A DNA stretch of 64,000 bases, from the NCBI RefSeq assembly GCF_963422335.1, contig NZ_OY729424.1, positions 2,604,001-2,668,000 on the forward strand, given 5' to 3'. Below are positions 41,680 through 49,698 of this stretch, piece after piece. The notes beneath the pieces are model-generated. The model had not been told where the DNA came from. It was given only the letters and a program-made list of their open reading frames with translations, and did not search any database. Source of the stretch: an uncultured Roseateles sp. (lineage in GTDB: Bacteria; Pseudomonadota; Gammaproteobacteria; Burkholderiales; Burkholderiaceae_C). Numbering within the stretch: position 1 is the first letter of the stretch; each line of letters starts with the position of its first letter. The position numbers and the translations under genes were made by a program.

Positions 41680-42660
41680 TCAACGGCTCAGCGAAAAGTA
41701 CCAGCGCACCGAGTGGAAGAACACCGGCGCGGCAAAGCACAGTACCGCAATCCGGTCCAGCAGGCCGGCCGCGCCGGTGATGGAGCTGCGGTTGCCCCAG
41801 TAGCGCACCCCGGCATCGCGCTTCAGCGCCTTCAGCACCAGGCCGCCCAAAGTGCCGGCACCGGCGGCGATGAAGGCCATCACCAGGGCCTGGCCGGCCT
41901 TGAACGGCGTGATCCAGTACAGCAGCATGCCGACGATGGCAGCTGCAAAAGCGCCGAGGCCCCAAGCCCGCAGCGAGAACGAACGGCTGATGTGGCGTGC
42001 CAGCGGCCGGCGGCGCAGCCAGCGGCTGGCCAGTTCCTGGACGATCTGTGCCGTGCCTGCCACCATCACCAGAAAGAAAAGCAGGAAGGCGCCGCGGCCC
42101 TGGTAGTTCGGGAATTCCAGCAGCAGCAGGGCTGGGGCGTGGCTCAGGCCGTAGACGCACAGCATGATGCCCCACTGGATTTTCGAGTTGCGCTCGAGGA
42201 AGCGCTCAGGGTCGTCGGCCAGCGCGCTGATCACCGGCACGGCCAGAAAACCGTAGACCGGCAGGAACACGGTGAACAGGTCAAAGTGGCGCGTGCCGAC
42301 CAGCACATATTGCAGGGGCAACAGCACGAAGAAGGCCAGCAGCAGGCTGCGGTGGTCGCTGCGGCGGGTGTGCATCAACGTGATGAACTCGCGCAGCGCC
42401 AGAAAGGAGAACACGCCGAACAGCAGCGTGGCGCCGATGGGCCCGGAAATCCAGGCGGCCCAGAAGATCGCCGCACCGCCCCAGACCGCGCGCAGGTCGC
42501 GGCGGAACTCATGCTGCCAATCCTGCTGCTCGGCCGTCTGCTCGCGTTCGCGAAGCGTGCGCAAAAAGGCGCCCACGCTGACCAGCAGCAGCACGCCGAA
42601 CAGGATCACGAACAGCAGGCCTACCTGATGATCGACGCTGAGATTCTTCAACATGCTCAT
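41680..42660 (-). CDS. CdsA-like phosphatidate cytidylyltransferase homologue
   Basis: A 326-aa polytopic membrane protein (about eight helices) of the CTP_transf_1 family, whose typical members make CDP-diacylglycerol. The family signature at the C-terminus is degenerate: ALKRDAGVRYWGNRSSITGA and GLLDRIA replace the usual K-R-x4-K-D and H-G-G-x-x-D-R-x-D pattern, with the final Asp changed to Ala and the His-Gly-Gly lost. It overlaps the upstream acyltransferase by 4 bp, so the two form a lipid-related pair. It is probably not the housekeeping CdsA; activity is uncertain. Confidence 0.82.
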   Translation of the reverse strand: MSMLKNLSVDHQVGLLFVILFGVLLLVSVGAFLRTLREREQTAEQQDWQHEFRRDLRAVWGGAAIFWAAWISGPIGATLLFGVFSFLALREFITLMHTRRSDHRSLLLAFFVLLPLQYVLVGTRHFDLFTVFLPVYGFLAVPVISALADDPERFLERNSKIQWGIMLCVYGLSHAPALLLLEFPNYQGRGAFLLFFLVMVAGTAQIVQELASRWLRRRPLARHISRSFSLRAWGLGAFAAAIVGMLLYWITPFKAGQALVMAFIAAGAGTLGGLVLKALKRDAGVRYWGNRSSITGAAGLLDRIAVLCFAAPVFFHSVRWYFSLSR

Positions 42661-43280
42661 TGGACCAACGGCCTTTGCGCCAACACCGCGGCGCGGGCCC
42701 GCTCCAGAAAGGCCCGCTTGTCCTCGCCGGGCTGCAGCTGCACCGCTGCGCCGAAAGTGACCGTGCACAGGATGGGCGCCGGCACGACCTCGCCCTTGGG
42801 CATGACGCGCTGGACGTTGTCTATCCAGGCCGGTATCAGCTGCACCTGCGGGAACTGCTCGGCGAGATGGAACAGGCCGCTCTTGAAGGCCTGCGGTTCC
42901 CCCTTGTTGCTGCGCGTGCCCTCGGGGAAGATGACCAGCGAGTCGCCCTTGTTCAGCGCCTCGACCAGGGGCTCCAGCGGATCCTGCTCCTCGGCCGTGC
43001 GGGTGCGGCTGACATAGACGGCGTTGAACACCGCCGAGGTCAGCCAGGTCTTGAACCTGCTGCTGGTCCAGTAATCGCGCGCGGCGATCGGCCGGGTGCG
43101 GGTGCGCAGATCGCGCGGCAGCGCGGCCCAGATCAGCACCCAGTCGAAGTGGCTCTGGTGGTTGGCGAAATAGATGCGCTGCTCGGCCTTGGGCGGGCTG
43201 CCTTTCCAATGGCCTTGGGCGCCGGTGATCAAGCGCGCCAGCGAGGCCAGCAACAGGCCGGTGAATTCTGCAAGCGTCAT
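42657..43280 (-). CDS. PlsC-like 1-acyl-glycerol-3-phosphate acyltransferase
   Basis: A 207-aa acyltransferase with motif I NHQSHFDW (the H-x4-D catalytic pair), motif III FPEGTRSNKG and a later LIPAWIDN segment. A hydrophobic N-terminus probably anchors it to the inner membrane. ATG at 43280 (MTLAEFTGLLLASLARL) is chosen; a GTG at 43334 would add an unlike, proline-rich extension. First gene of the pair with the CdsA-like protein. Substrate likely a lysophospholipid; unproven. Confidence 0.87.
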   Translation of the reverse strand: MTLAEFTGLLLASLARLITGAQGHWKGSPPKAEQRIYFANHQSHFDWVLIWAALPRDLRTRTRPIAARDYWTSSRFKTWLTSAVFNAVYVSRTRTAEEQDPLEPLVEALNKGDSLVIFPEGTRSNKGEPQAFKSGLFHLAEQFPQVQLIPAWIDNVQRVMPKGEVVPAPILCTVTFGAAVQLQPGEDKRAFLERARAAVLAQRPLVQ

Positions 43281-43415
43281 GGCGACGATGGTAGCGGGCT
43301 TTGGTGGCCTGCCGCCGTTACGGCGCGGCGGCACAACCTTTTGCAGCGCCGCTGGTGCTCACGCAGTGCTGGACCGAAGCGCCGCTTCGGGCCGCTAAAC
43401 AATGAGGAGCCTGCC

Positions 43416-45584
43416 ATGATTGCTCGCGCTTTGCCGCTACTGCTCACGTCGCTGCTGTGTTGCGGGCCGGCATCGGCACTGACTCTCGGCATGACCGATA
43501 CCTTCCAGGATGGCTCGACGATGGGCTGGAGCAGCGGGGCGGCCAATCCCAATCCGCCCTTCGTCACACCGTCAGGTGGACCCGCCGGTGTCGGGGATAT
43601 GTTCCTGCAGCTGACCTCCAGCGGCAACTTTGGCGCCGGCGGCAAGCTGGTGGCCTTCAGCGGCGCTCAGTGGGCGGGTGACTACCTGGCCGGCGGCGTG
43701 ACGGCCGTTGCCATGGACTTGAACAATATGGGGGCGACTGATCTGAGCCTGCGCCTGTGGGTGGCCGCGCCGGACGTGATGTCGCAGCAACCGGTGCTGC
43801 TGAAGGCCGGCAGCGGCTGGACCCATGTGCTGTTCCAGCTGACTCCAGATGCGCTGACCGGATCGGCCGCGATCGCGTTGGGCAATGTCTCCCAGCTGCG
43901 TCTGTTCCACAGCACCAATGCCTTCTTCCCGGGCCAGAACGTTGCCACCCAGCTCGGCGTGGACAATATCAGCGCCGTGCCCGAACCGCAGACCTGGGCA
44001 CTGCTGGGGGCCGGGCTTGCACTGATCGCCGGCTTGAGACTGCGCCGCCACCGCTGGCGCGCGCCGCTGCTGTTGTTGGCGCTGCTGGGCCTGGGCCAGG
44101 GCGCGCAGGCGACCACCGTGTTGCCGGCCATCACCACCGGCGATATCGCCGTGCATTTGAAGACGGTGGCCAGCGGTCTGTCCGCCCCGGACTATGCGAT
44201 CAGCGCGCCGGGCGACGCCAGCCGGCTGTTCGTGGTCGAGCAGAACGGCCTGCTGCGGGTGATCGAGAACGGCAGCCTGATTGCCACGCCGGCGCTGGAC
44301 ATCCGCAGCCGCGTGGCGCCGCCGCTGAACCCGGCGAATGCAAATGACGAGAGAGGCTTTCTGGGCCTGGCCTTCCACCCGGGCTTCAACACGCCCGGCA
44401 GCGTCGGCTACGGCAAGCTCTACACCTATACCAGCGAGGCGATTGCCGCGGGCACGGCGCCGACCTTTGCCGCGCCCAACGGGGCGGTGCAGAACTACCG
44501 TAACGTCGTCACCGAATGGAGCATGAGCGCCGGCCAGCCCGGTGTGGTCGATGCGGCCTCGCGGCGCGAGATCGTCTCTTTCGGCAAGAACGCCAGCAAT
44601 CACAACGGCGGCACCCTTACCTTCGGTGCCGATGGCTATCTCTACCTGGGCCTGGGCGACGGCGGCAATGCCAATGACGTCGGCCCCAGCCATATCGAGC
44701 CCGGCGGCAATGCGCAGAACCTGGGCACGCCCCTGGGCAAGATGCTGCGCATCGACCCGGTCAATCCGGCCCTCACCGGCGCCAGTGCCGATGCGCTCAG
44801 TGGCAACGGCCAGTACCGTATCCCGGTCGGCAACCCCTTCCAGGGCGCGGGCCAGGTACGCGAGATCTATGCCTATGGCTTTCGCAATCCCTACCGTTTC
44901 AGCGTGGACCGTATGGACCTGGGCGGCAATGGCCAGATCATCATCGGCGATGTCGGGCAGAACACGATAGAGGAAATCGACCGGCTGAGCCTGGGCGGCA
45001 ACTTCGGCTGGGGCATCAAGGAGGGCGACTTCCTGTTCAATCGCAGCGGCCCCAACGCCGGCAAGATCGGTGCGCGCAGCCCCGGTGACCCGCTGGGCCT
45101 GATCGATCCGATCAAGGGCAGCGTGGCGACCCTGGAGTACGACCACGGCGACGGCATCTCCATCACTGGCGGTTTTGTCTATCGCGGGGATGCGATACCG
45201 GCGCTGTTCGGCAAATATGTGTTTGGTGATCTGGCGCTGCGCACCGGTGGCGGCGGGCTGCCGCGGGCCGACGGTCGCCTGTTTTATGCCGACTTGCTGA
45301 CCGGCGAGATCAAGGAGTTCGCCCTGCCGCAGTTCGCCAGCGGCATGCTGCCCAATGGTCTGACCGTGCATGGCTTCGGCGAAGATGCAGCGGGCGAGCT
45401 GTATGCGCTGGTCACCAACACCCCGGCCAACGGCCTGGGCGGCATCGTGTTCCAGATCACTGCGGTGCCCGAGCCTGCCACCTGGGTCAGCTTGGGGCTG
45501 GGCCTGTTGCTGCTGGCTGTCGCACGCCGTCGCGGGTGCACAAGGCCAGTGAACGCAGATGCCGCATCGCCGCGCAGGCATTGA
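43416..45584 (+). CDS. Double PEP-CTERM / sugar dehydrogenase-like fusion
   Basis: A 722-aa frame that reads like two exported proteins joined. Residues 1-21 are a signal peptide; 22-187 an unknown beta-rich domain; 188-214 a complete PEP-CTERM sorting tail (VPEPQTWALLGAG, helix, then RLRRHRWR). Directly after, residues 209-232 look like a second signal peptide ending in AQA. Residues 240-680 are a GSDH/PQQ-sugar-dehydrogenase-like six-blade propeller (GFLGLAFHPGF, NHNGGTLTFGADGYLYLGLG, AYGFRNPYRFSVD). A second PEP-CTERM tail starts at 684 (VPEPATWVSLG). GAGGAG before ATG43416 supports the start. A TTG at 44034 could start the second part separately. The last 98 bp overlap the convergent subtilase gene. 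PEP-CTERM proteins need an exosortase, not in this window. Confidence 0.85.
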   Translation: MIARALPLLLTSLLCCGPASALTLGMTDTFQDGSTMGWSSGAANPNPPFVTPSGGPAGVGDMFLQLTSSGNFGAGGKLVAFSGAQWAGDYLAGGVTAVAMDLNNMGATDLSLRLWVAAPDVMSQQPVLLKAGSGWTHVLFQLTPDALTGSAAIALGNVSQLRLFHSTNAFFPGQNVATQLGVDNISAVPEPQTWALLGAGLALIAGLRLRRHRWRAPLLLLALLGLGQGAQATTVLPAITTGDIAVHLKTVASGLSAPDYAISAPGDASRLFVVEQNGLLRVIENGSLIATPALDIRSRVAPPLNPANANDERGFLGLAFHPGFNTPGSVGYGKLYTYTSEAIAAGTAPTFAAPNGAVQNYRNVVTEWSMSAGQPGVVDAASRREIVSFGKNASNHNGGTLTFGADGYLYLGLGDGGNANDVGPSHIEPGGNAQNLGTPLGKMLRIDPVNPALTGASADALSGNGQYRIPVGNPFQGAGQVREIYAYGFRNPYRFSVDRMDLGGNGQIIIGDVGQNTIEEIDRLSLGGNFGWGIKEGDFLFNRSGPNAGKIGARSPGDPLGLIDPIKGSVATLEYDHGDGISITGGFVYRGDAIPALFGKYVFGDLALRTGGGGLPRADGRLFYADLLTGEIKEFALPQFASGMLPNGLTVHGFGEDAAGELYALVTNTPANGLGGIVFQITAVPEPATWVSLGLGLLLLAVARRRGCTRPVNADAASPRRH

Positions 45585-46791
45585 CCAGGGTTGGCGGCCC
45601 TGCCGACGGCGCTGCCTCGAGCCAGCGCTGTGCCAGCTCGGCGGTGAGTGCCGGATGCAGTGCGCGCAGCAGGGCCACCGTGCCGGTGATGTGGGCGGCA
45701 GCCAGCGAGCTGCCGGAAGCAAAGTCGTAGCTGCCGCCCGGGTTCAAGGTCAGGATGTCGCGGCCTGGTGCGCTCAGTGCCTGCGTGCCGCCTGATGCGT
45801 CGCCTAGTGCGCGTACCGCCAGCACACCGGGCACACCGCCGGGGAAGCCCTCACCATTGCCACCCGATGGCAGCGCGCCGACGACGATGATGCCGCGCCT
45901 CAGTGCATGCTCTGTGAGCTTTTGCAGCAGCGGGTCGGCCGGGCCGCTGAGGCTCAGATTGATGATGTCGGCATCGGCCGCAATCGCCGCGCCGAGCGCC
46001 CTTGCCAGGGTGAACGAGTCGCAGCGGGCGCTGCGCCCGGCCTCGGTGTCCCAGCAGGCCCGGAAGGCGAGCAACTGGGCTTCGGGGGCGATGCCGACAA
46101 TGCCCTGGCGGTTGTTCGCCACCGCGGCAATCACGCCGGCCATCTGCGTGCCGTGGCGCTCGCCGCCGGCCGGCAGGCCGTGGGCCGGGGCGACGAAATT
46201 GCGCTCGCTGATCACGCGGCCCTGCAGGTCAGGGTGGGTGGCGTCCAATCCGGTGTCTATCAGCGCCACGCGAACGCCGGTGCCGCGCGACCAGCGCTGT
46301 GCCTCGGCCACGTCCATGGCTGCGAAGCCGCGCTGCAGACTCAGATAGGGATCGTTGTAGCTCGGCTTGGCGTCCGGCTCTGGCGGCGTTTGTAGTGTCT
46401 CGAACTGGTTCAGTGGCTGGGCAAGCGCGACGCGGGGGTCCCGCGCAAGCGCCGCCAGCACGGTGGCTGAGTCGACGCCGGCGGCCAGGCGGAACAGCAG
46501 GCAGTGCAGCTTCAGCGGCGCGATGGTCCAACCGTCTTCGACCTGCAGTTCGAAATCGCGTGCCAGCGCCTCGGCCGCGGCTTCGCTGGCCAGGCCGGCG
46601 CCGTAGCCTGCCCCGCGCCGGTAGCTGGCGCGGGCGGTACCGCCGACGGCGGGCAGGGCGGGACGGTGGTCGGCCAGGGCAACGATGATCAGGCCTGACT
46701 CCGCCACAGCACCGGGCTGGGCCTCGGCGACCGAGGGGGTGGTGGCCAGGGTAGCCAGGCCCGCCAGAACCAGGGAGTGCAGGAGCTTCAT
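45487..46791 (-). CDS. Exported S8 family serine peptidase (subtilase)
   Basis: A 434-aa subtilisin-like protease. Signal peptide 1-24; inhibitor/propeptide-like region about 85-135 ending VLAALARDPRVALAQPLN; catalytic domain with D179 (ALIDTGLD), H213 (ERHGTQMAGV), oxyanion Asn in GGNGEGFPG, and S362 in GSSLAAAH, replacing the usual GTSMAxPH. The triad is intact. It lies one base after the anti-sigma gene in the order sigma, anti-sigma, protease, so it is a likely target or regulator of that system. Confidence 0.92.
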   Translation of the reverse strand: MKLLHSLVLAGLATLATTPSVAEAQPGAVAESGLIIVALADHRPALPAVGGTARASYRRGAGYGAGLASEAAAEALARDFELQVEDGWTIAPLKLHCLLFRLAAGVDSATVLAALARDPRVALAQPLNQFETLQTPPEPDAKPSYNDPYLSLQRGFAAMDVAEAQRWSRGTGVRVALIDTGLDATHPDLQGRVISERNFVAPAHGLPAGGERHGTQMAGVIAAVANNRQGIVGIAPEAQLLAFRACWDTEAGRSARCDSFTLARALGAAIAADADIINLSLSGPADPLLQKLTEHALRRGIIVVGALPSGGNGEGFPGGVPGVLAVRALGDASGGTQALSAPGRDILTLNPGGSYDFASGSSLAAAHITGTVALLRALHPALTAELAQRWLEAAPSAGPPTLVNACAAMRHLRSLALCTRDGVRQPAATGPAPS

Positions 46792-46792
46792 G

Positions 46793-47470
46793 TCAGGGCG
46801 GCGGTGGCGTCAACGGCTCGGCCAGCAGCACGCCGGGCTCGGCGCGCAGGCGTTGCACGGCCTCGGCCACGCTGAGGCTGGCACCGGGGCGCAGGCCCAA
46901 GGCGAAGTGGGTGGCGTCCGCATTGGCCTGCAGCAGCTGCAAATCGTGGCGCTCCAGCAGCGCATGCAGCTCGCCCAGGTCCAGGCCCGGTGCGGGCACC
47001 AGCCGGATGCTGGCCGCCGCGACCCTGGCCTGAGGTTGACTCAAGACCTGGTACTCGGCGCCGCGTGGCCGCTCCCACAGCACGCCCAGCAGGGTGGCCA
47101 GGCCCAGCGCCTGCACGACGACGGCTGCGACCAAGGCAGTCTGCCAGCGGCCACGACGCGTGTTGTCAGCGGGCGGCGGCTGCGTTGCCAGGCTGTCCCA
47201 CATCGTGCCGGTCTGCTCGACATCGACGCGGCCCCAGAAGCGGCCCAGTGCGCGATCGGTGTCGAGTGCGGCGGGTGCCGTGCGCGGCGCCATGCCATCG
47301 CGCAGCTGGCACTGGAAGTCGAACTCCTCGCGGCAGTCGGCACAGGCTTCGGCGTGGTCCTCGACCAGGCGGCGTTCAGCCTCGCCGGCGCTGCCGTTGA
47401 CGACCCAGGGGATCAGATCCCAGGCGCGCCGGTGTTCCGAATTGGGGTCGGTGTCCATGGTCGTGCTCAT
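46793..47470 (-). CDS. Transmembrane anti-sigma factor with propeptide-like C-terminus
   Basis: A 225-aa protein. The N-terminus is a ZAS-like anti-sigma domain with H39-x3-C43-x2-C46 (HAEACADC), then one transmembrane helix (112-132). The periplasmic part (about 150-220) ends ATHFALGLRPGASLSVAEAV, then LRAEPGVLLAEPL. This closely resembles the propeptide-like segment of the adjacent subtilase (LARDPRVALAQPL). The gene overlaps the sigma factor by 4 bp. It should bind and inactivate the sigma factor until an envelope signal, perhaps involving the protease, releases it. Confidence 0.85.
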   Translation of the reverse strand: MSTTMDTDPNSEHRRAWDLIPWVVNGSAGEAERRLVEDHAEACADCREEFDFQCQLRDGMAPRTAPAALDTDRALGRFWGRVDVEQTGTMWDSLATQPPPADNTRRGRWQTALVAAVVVQALGLATLLGVLWERPRGAEYQVLSQPQARVAAASIRLVPAPGLDLGELHALLERHDLQLLQANADATHFALGLRPGASLSVAEAVQRLRAEPGVLLAEPLTPPPP

Positions 47471-48081
47471 GCCTGCCCGGCCTCGGCGCCGGGTGTGTGT
47501 GACTCGGCCAGCGCCGGCATCAGATTGCGCAGCCTCAGCCGGGCGTGGAACATGCGGGCCTTGACCGTGCCCTCGGCGCAGCCCATCACGGTGGCGATCT
47601 CGGCACAGGACAGGCCTGCCAGATAGGCCAGCTCCATCGTCGCCCGCAGATCGTCGGGCAGCAGGCGCAGGCCCTTGCTGACCCAGTCTCGCAGCTCGTC
47701 GTCGGCCTCCGGGCTCGCCGCCGAGGCCTCGTCGAACTCGCCGTGCACCAAGCCGTCCTGGCTGACTTCGGCGGCCGGCGTGCCGTCACGCAGGGCCTTG
47801 AGCATGCAGCGGTAGGCAATGCCGGTGATCCAGGTGCCGACCCGCGACTCACCACGAAACGCTCCGGCCTTGCTCCAGACCACCCACATCGCGCTGTTGA
47901 TCACATCCTCGATCACATCATCGCGGGTGCTGAAGCGGCGCAGAAAGCGGGTCATCCTAGGGAAGTAGCGGCGATAGATGTTTTCGAAGGCCTCCCGGTT
48001 GCCAGCAGCGGCGGCACACAACTCCACCCGGTCCAGCGAATCGGCCTGGTCCACGCTGTCGGGCTGCTGATGGAGAGCCAT
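47467..48081 (-). CDS. ECF-type RNA polymerase sigma factor
   Basis: A 204-aa sigma70-family ECF factor. Region 2 (about 22-92) includes AFENIYRRYFPRMTRFLRRF and WVVWSKAGAFRGESRVGTWI; region 4 (about 130-185) includes LPDDLRATMELAYLAGLSCA and the helix-turn-helix EIATVMGCAEGTVKARMFHA. It is first in the operon with its anti-sigma factor and the subtilase. Its target promoters, probably including its own, cannot be derived here. Confidence 0.93.
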   Translation of the reverse strand: MALHQQPDSVDQADSLDRVELCAAAAGNREAFENIYRRYFPRMTRFLRRFSTRDDVIEDVINSAMWVVWSKAGAFRGESRVGTWITGIAYRCMLKALRDGTPAAEVSQDGLVHGEFDEASAASPEADDELRDWVSKGLRLLPDDLRATMELAYLAGLSCAEIATVMGCAEGTVKARMFHARLRLRNLMPALAESHTPGAEAGQA

Positions 48082-48082
48082 A

Positions 48083-48160
48083 TCAGCCCCCGCCCGGCCG
48101 TCCGAAGGGGGCTGAGAACTCCCTCGGGGGGCAGCGAACGAAGTGAGCTTGGGGGTCTTT
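48083..48160. repeat. GC-rich palindromic repeats at a divergent start region
   Basis: Arms TCAGCCCCC (48083-48091) and GGGGGCTGA (48107-48115) flank 15 nt just upstream of the sigma factor ATG. They are followed by CCCTCGGGGGG and the GCAGCGAACGAAGTGAGC tract, a pattern recalled from comamonad-type intergenic repeats. It occupies the leader of the sigma factor gene. Confidence 0.55.
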
Positions 48161-48204
48161 CACTTTGGGTGAGTGCCGCATTTTTGAATTATGGTTGTAT
48201 CCCT

Positions 48205-48957
48205 GTGCCAAGCCACCTTTTCTCTGCCCGCTTTATCCGGACCGCCCGAACCCTCGGGCTTTGTGCGCTGGTCTGGCAGCCGGCCCGTGCCGATGACTGG
48301 AGCCAAGCGGCCGCCCTGTCCAGCGACTATGTGGTGCGTGGCATCAGCCTCAGCAACGAGCAGGCCTCGCTGGCCTGGGACCTGAGCTACCGGGGCGACA
48401 CCGGCTGGTCCGCCGGCCTTGGCCTGGCGGCGCTGGACCGCGATGCCGAGGGTCGCCGCCTGCTGCTGACCGCCCATCTGGGCCGCAGCTGGCAGCTGAC
48501 ATCGGACTGGGCTGCCGGCGTCGCGCTGAGCCAGTCGTCGTATCCGGGCAGCGTGCGGCGCCACCGCTTCGACTCCAGCGAGCTCAGTGCCAGCCTCGGC
48601 TGGGATGGTCGCATCAATGGCACGCTGGCCTGGTATCCCGGTGCCTATCGCAACGATGCGCAGGGCCGTGCTCGCAGCGGCCACGCCCTCAGCGCCGAGC
48701 TGAGTCTGCGCCAGCGCCTGGTCGGCGCGCTGGCGCTGGATGCGGGCCTGGGCTATTACCGGCTGCGGGCCGAGGCCGGCAGCGAACTACCGGCCGCGAC
48801 TTTGGGCTATGGTTACGGCAATCTGGGCCTCAGCTGGGCCCAGGGCAATGCCCAGGTCTACCTGAGCCGCATCGCCAGCCAGGCCCACAGTCGCGGGCTG
48901 ACCACGGCCGCCCGCGCCGCCGACCGCTGGGTGCTGTCTCTGTTGTGGGAGTTCTGA
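48205..48957 (+). CDS. TorF-family putative outer-membrane porin
   Basis: A 250-aa protein of the TIGR02001 (TorF/Gcw_chp) outer-membrane group. It has SSDYVVRGISLSNEQASLAW at the start of the mature chain, the family's first-strand signature, followed by amphipathic beta strands, and ends in Phe (LSLLWEF) as expected for BAM-assembled barrels. The signal peptide is RTARTLGLCALVWQPARA. The start is uncertain: GTG48205 is used; TTG48184 is also in frame and neither has a clear ribosome-binding site. Confidence 0.78.
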   Translation: MPSHLFSARFIRTARTLGLCALVWQPARADDWSQAAALSSDYVVRGISLSNEQASLAWDLSYRGDTGWSAGLGLAALDRDAEGRRLLLTAHLGRSWQLTSDWAAGVALSQSSYPGSVRRHRFDSSELSASLGWDGRINGTLAWYPGAYRNDAQGRARSGHALSAELSLRQRLVGALALDAGLGYYRLRAEAGSELPAATLGYGYGNLGLSWAQGNAQVYLSRIASQAHSRGLTTAARAADRWVLSLLWEF

Positions 48958-49020
48958 GCCTCGCCCGGCTTGCGCGGCGGGGTGCGATACTGGCTTGGAG
49001 TCAAACCTCGGGATGCCTTG

Positions 49021-49698
49021 ATGAGCACAAGTGAGACTGCTGCCAAGCCGGCCGGCAACTGGACCGACCGGTCGCCACGAGCCTTCGGCTCGCTGACGCC
49101 CGAGGAGTACATCGCCCAGCGCATCAACCCGATACGGGCCTGGTACGACAAAAAGGCCTCAGAGGCCAAGCGCAACCACCAGTGGATGCGGGCCTGCACT
49201 GTGGTTGGCGGGGCGCTGGTGCCGGTGCTGACCAATGTCGACGGTTCCTGGGCCAAGACCTTGACCACCGGCATCAGCCTGCTGGTGTTGGTGCTGCTCT
49301 CGCTGGAGAGCGTGTTCCACTACCGCGAGCAGTGGAAGAACTACCGTTCGACCGAGCAGAGCCTGGAAAAGGAGTACTTCAACTTCGTCGCCGCCGAGGG
49401 GGCTTACCGGGGGCTGGACGGCAAGAAAGCCTTTCTTGAATTCGTGGACCGCGTCGAGGGGGCGATTGCCTCCGAGAATTCGTCCACCCTGAACGTGATG
49501 ACCACGGTCAACGAGCAGAAGACCGACAAGCCACCGCAGATCAGCCAGGGCGATGTGTCCGTGACCGGTGGCTCTGGCACGACCGTGGTCATGGCGGCGG
49601 CCGCGGCACCGGCGGAGGAGCCGGCGCCGGCACCGACGCCTGCAGCGGCCCCTCCAGCGCCGCCAGCGCTACCCAAGCCCGAGACCCCCGCCACATGA
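49021..49698 (+). CDS. SLATT (DUF4231) two-helix membrane protein
   Basis: A 225-aa protein with a SLATT/DUF4231 domain: PEEYIAQRINPIRAWYDKKA, two adjacent transmembrane helices (about 57-72 and 81-99), and the conserved EQWKNYRSTEQSLEKEYFNF after them. The C-terminus is a long Ala/Pro/Glu-rich tail (about 185-225), probably disordered. SLATT proteins are predicted pore-forming effectors in nucleotide-signal conflict systems. The gene overlaps a TIR-like gene by 4 bp, so the two very likely act together. ATG49021 is the first Met giving a normal start. Confidence 0.85.
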   Translation: MSTSETAAKPAGNWTDRSPRAFGSLTPEEYIAQRINPIRAWYDKKASEAKRNHQWMRACTVVGGALVPVLTNVDGSWAKTLTTGISLLVLVLLSLESVFHYREQWKNYRSTEQSLEKEYFNFVAAEGAYRGLDGKKAFLEFVDRVEGAIASENSSTLNVMTTVNEQKTDKPPQISQGDVSVTGGSGTTVVMAAAAAPAEEPAPAPTPAAAPPAPPALPKPETPAT

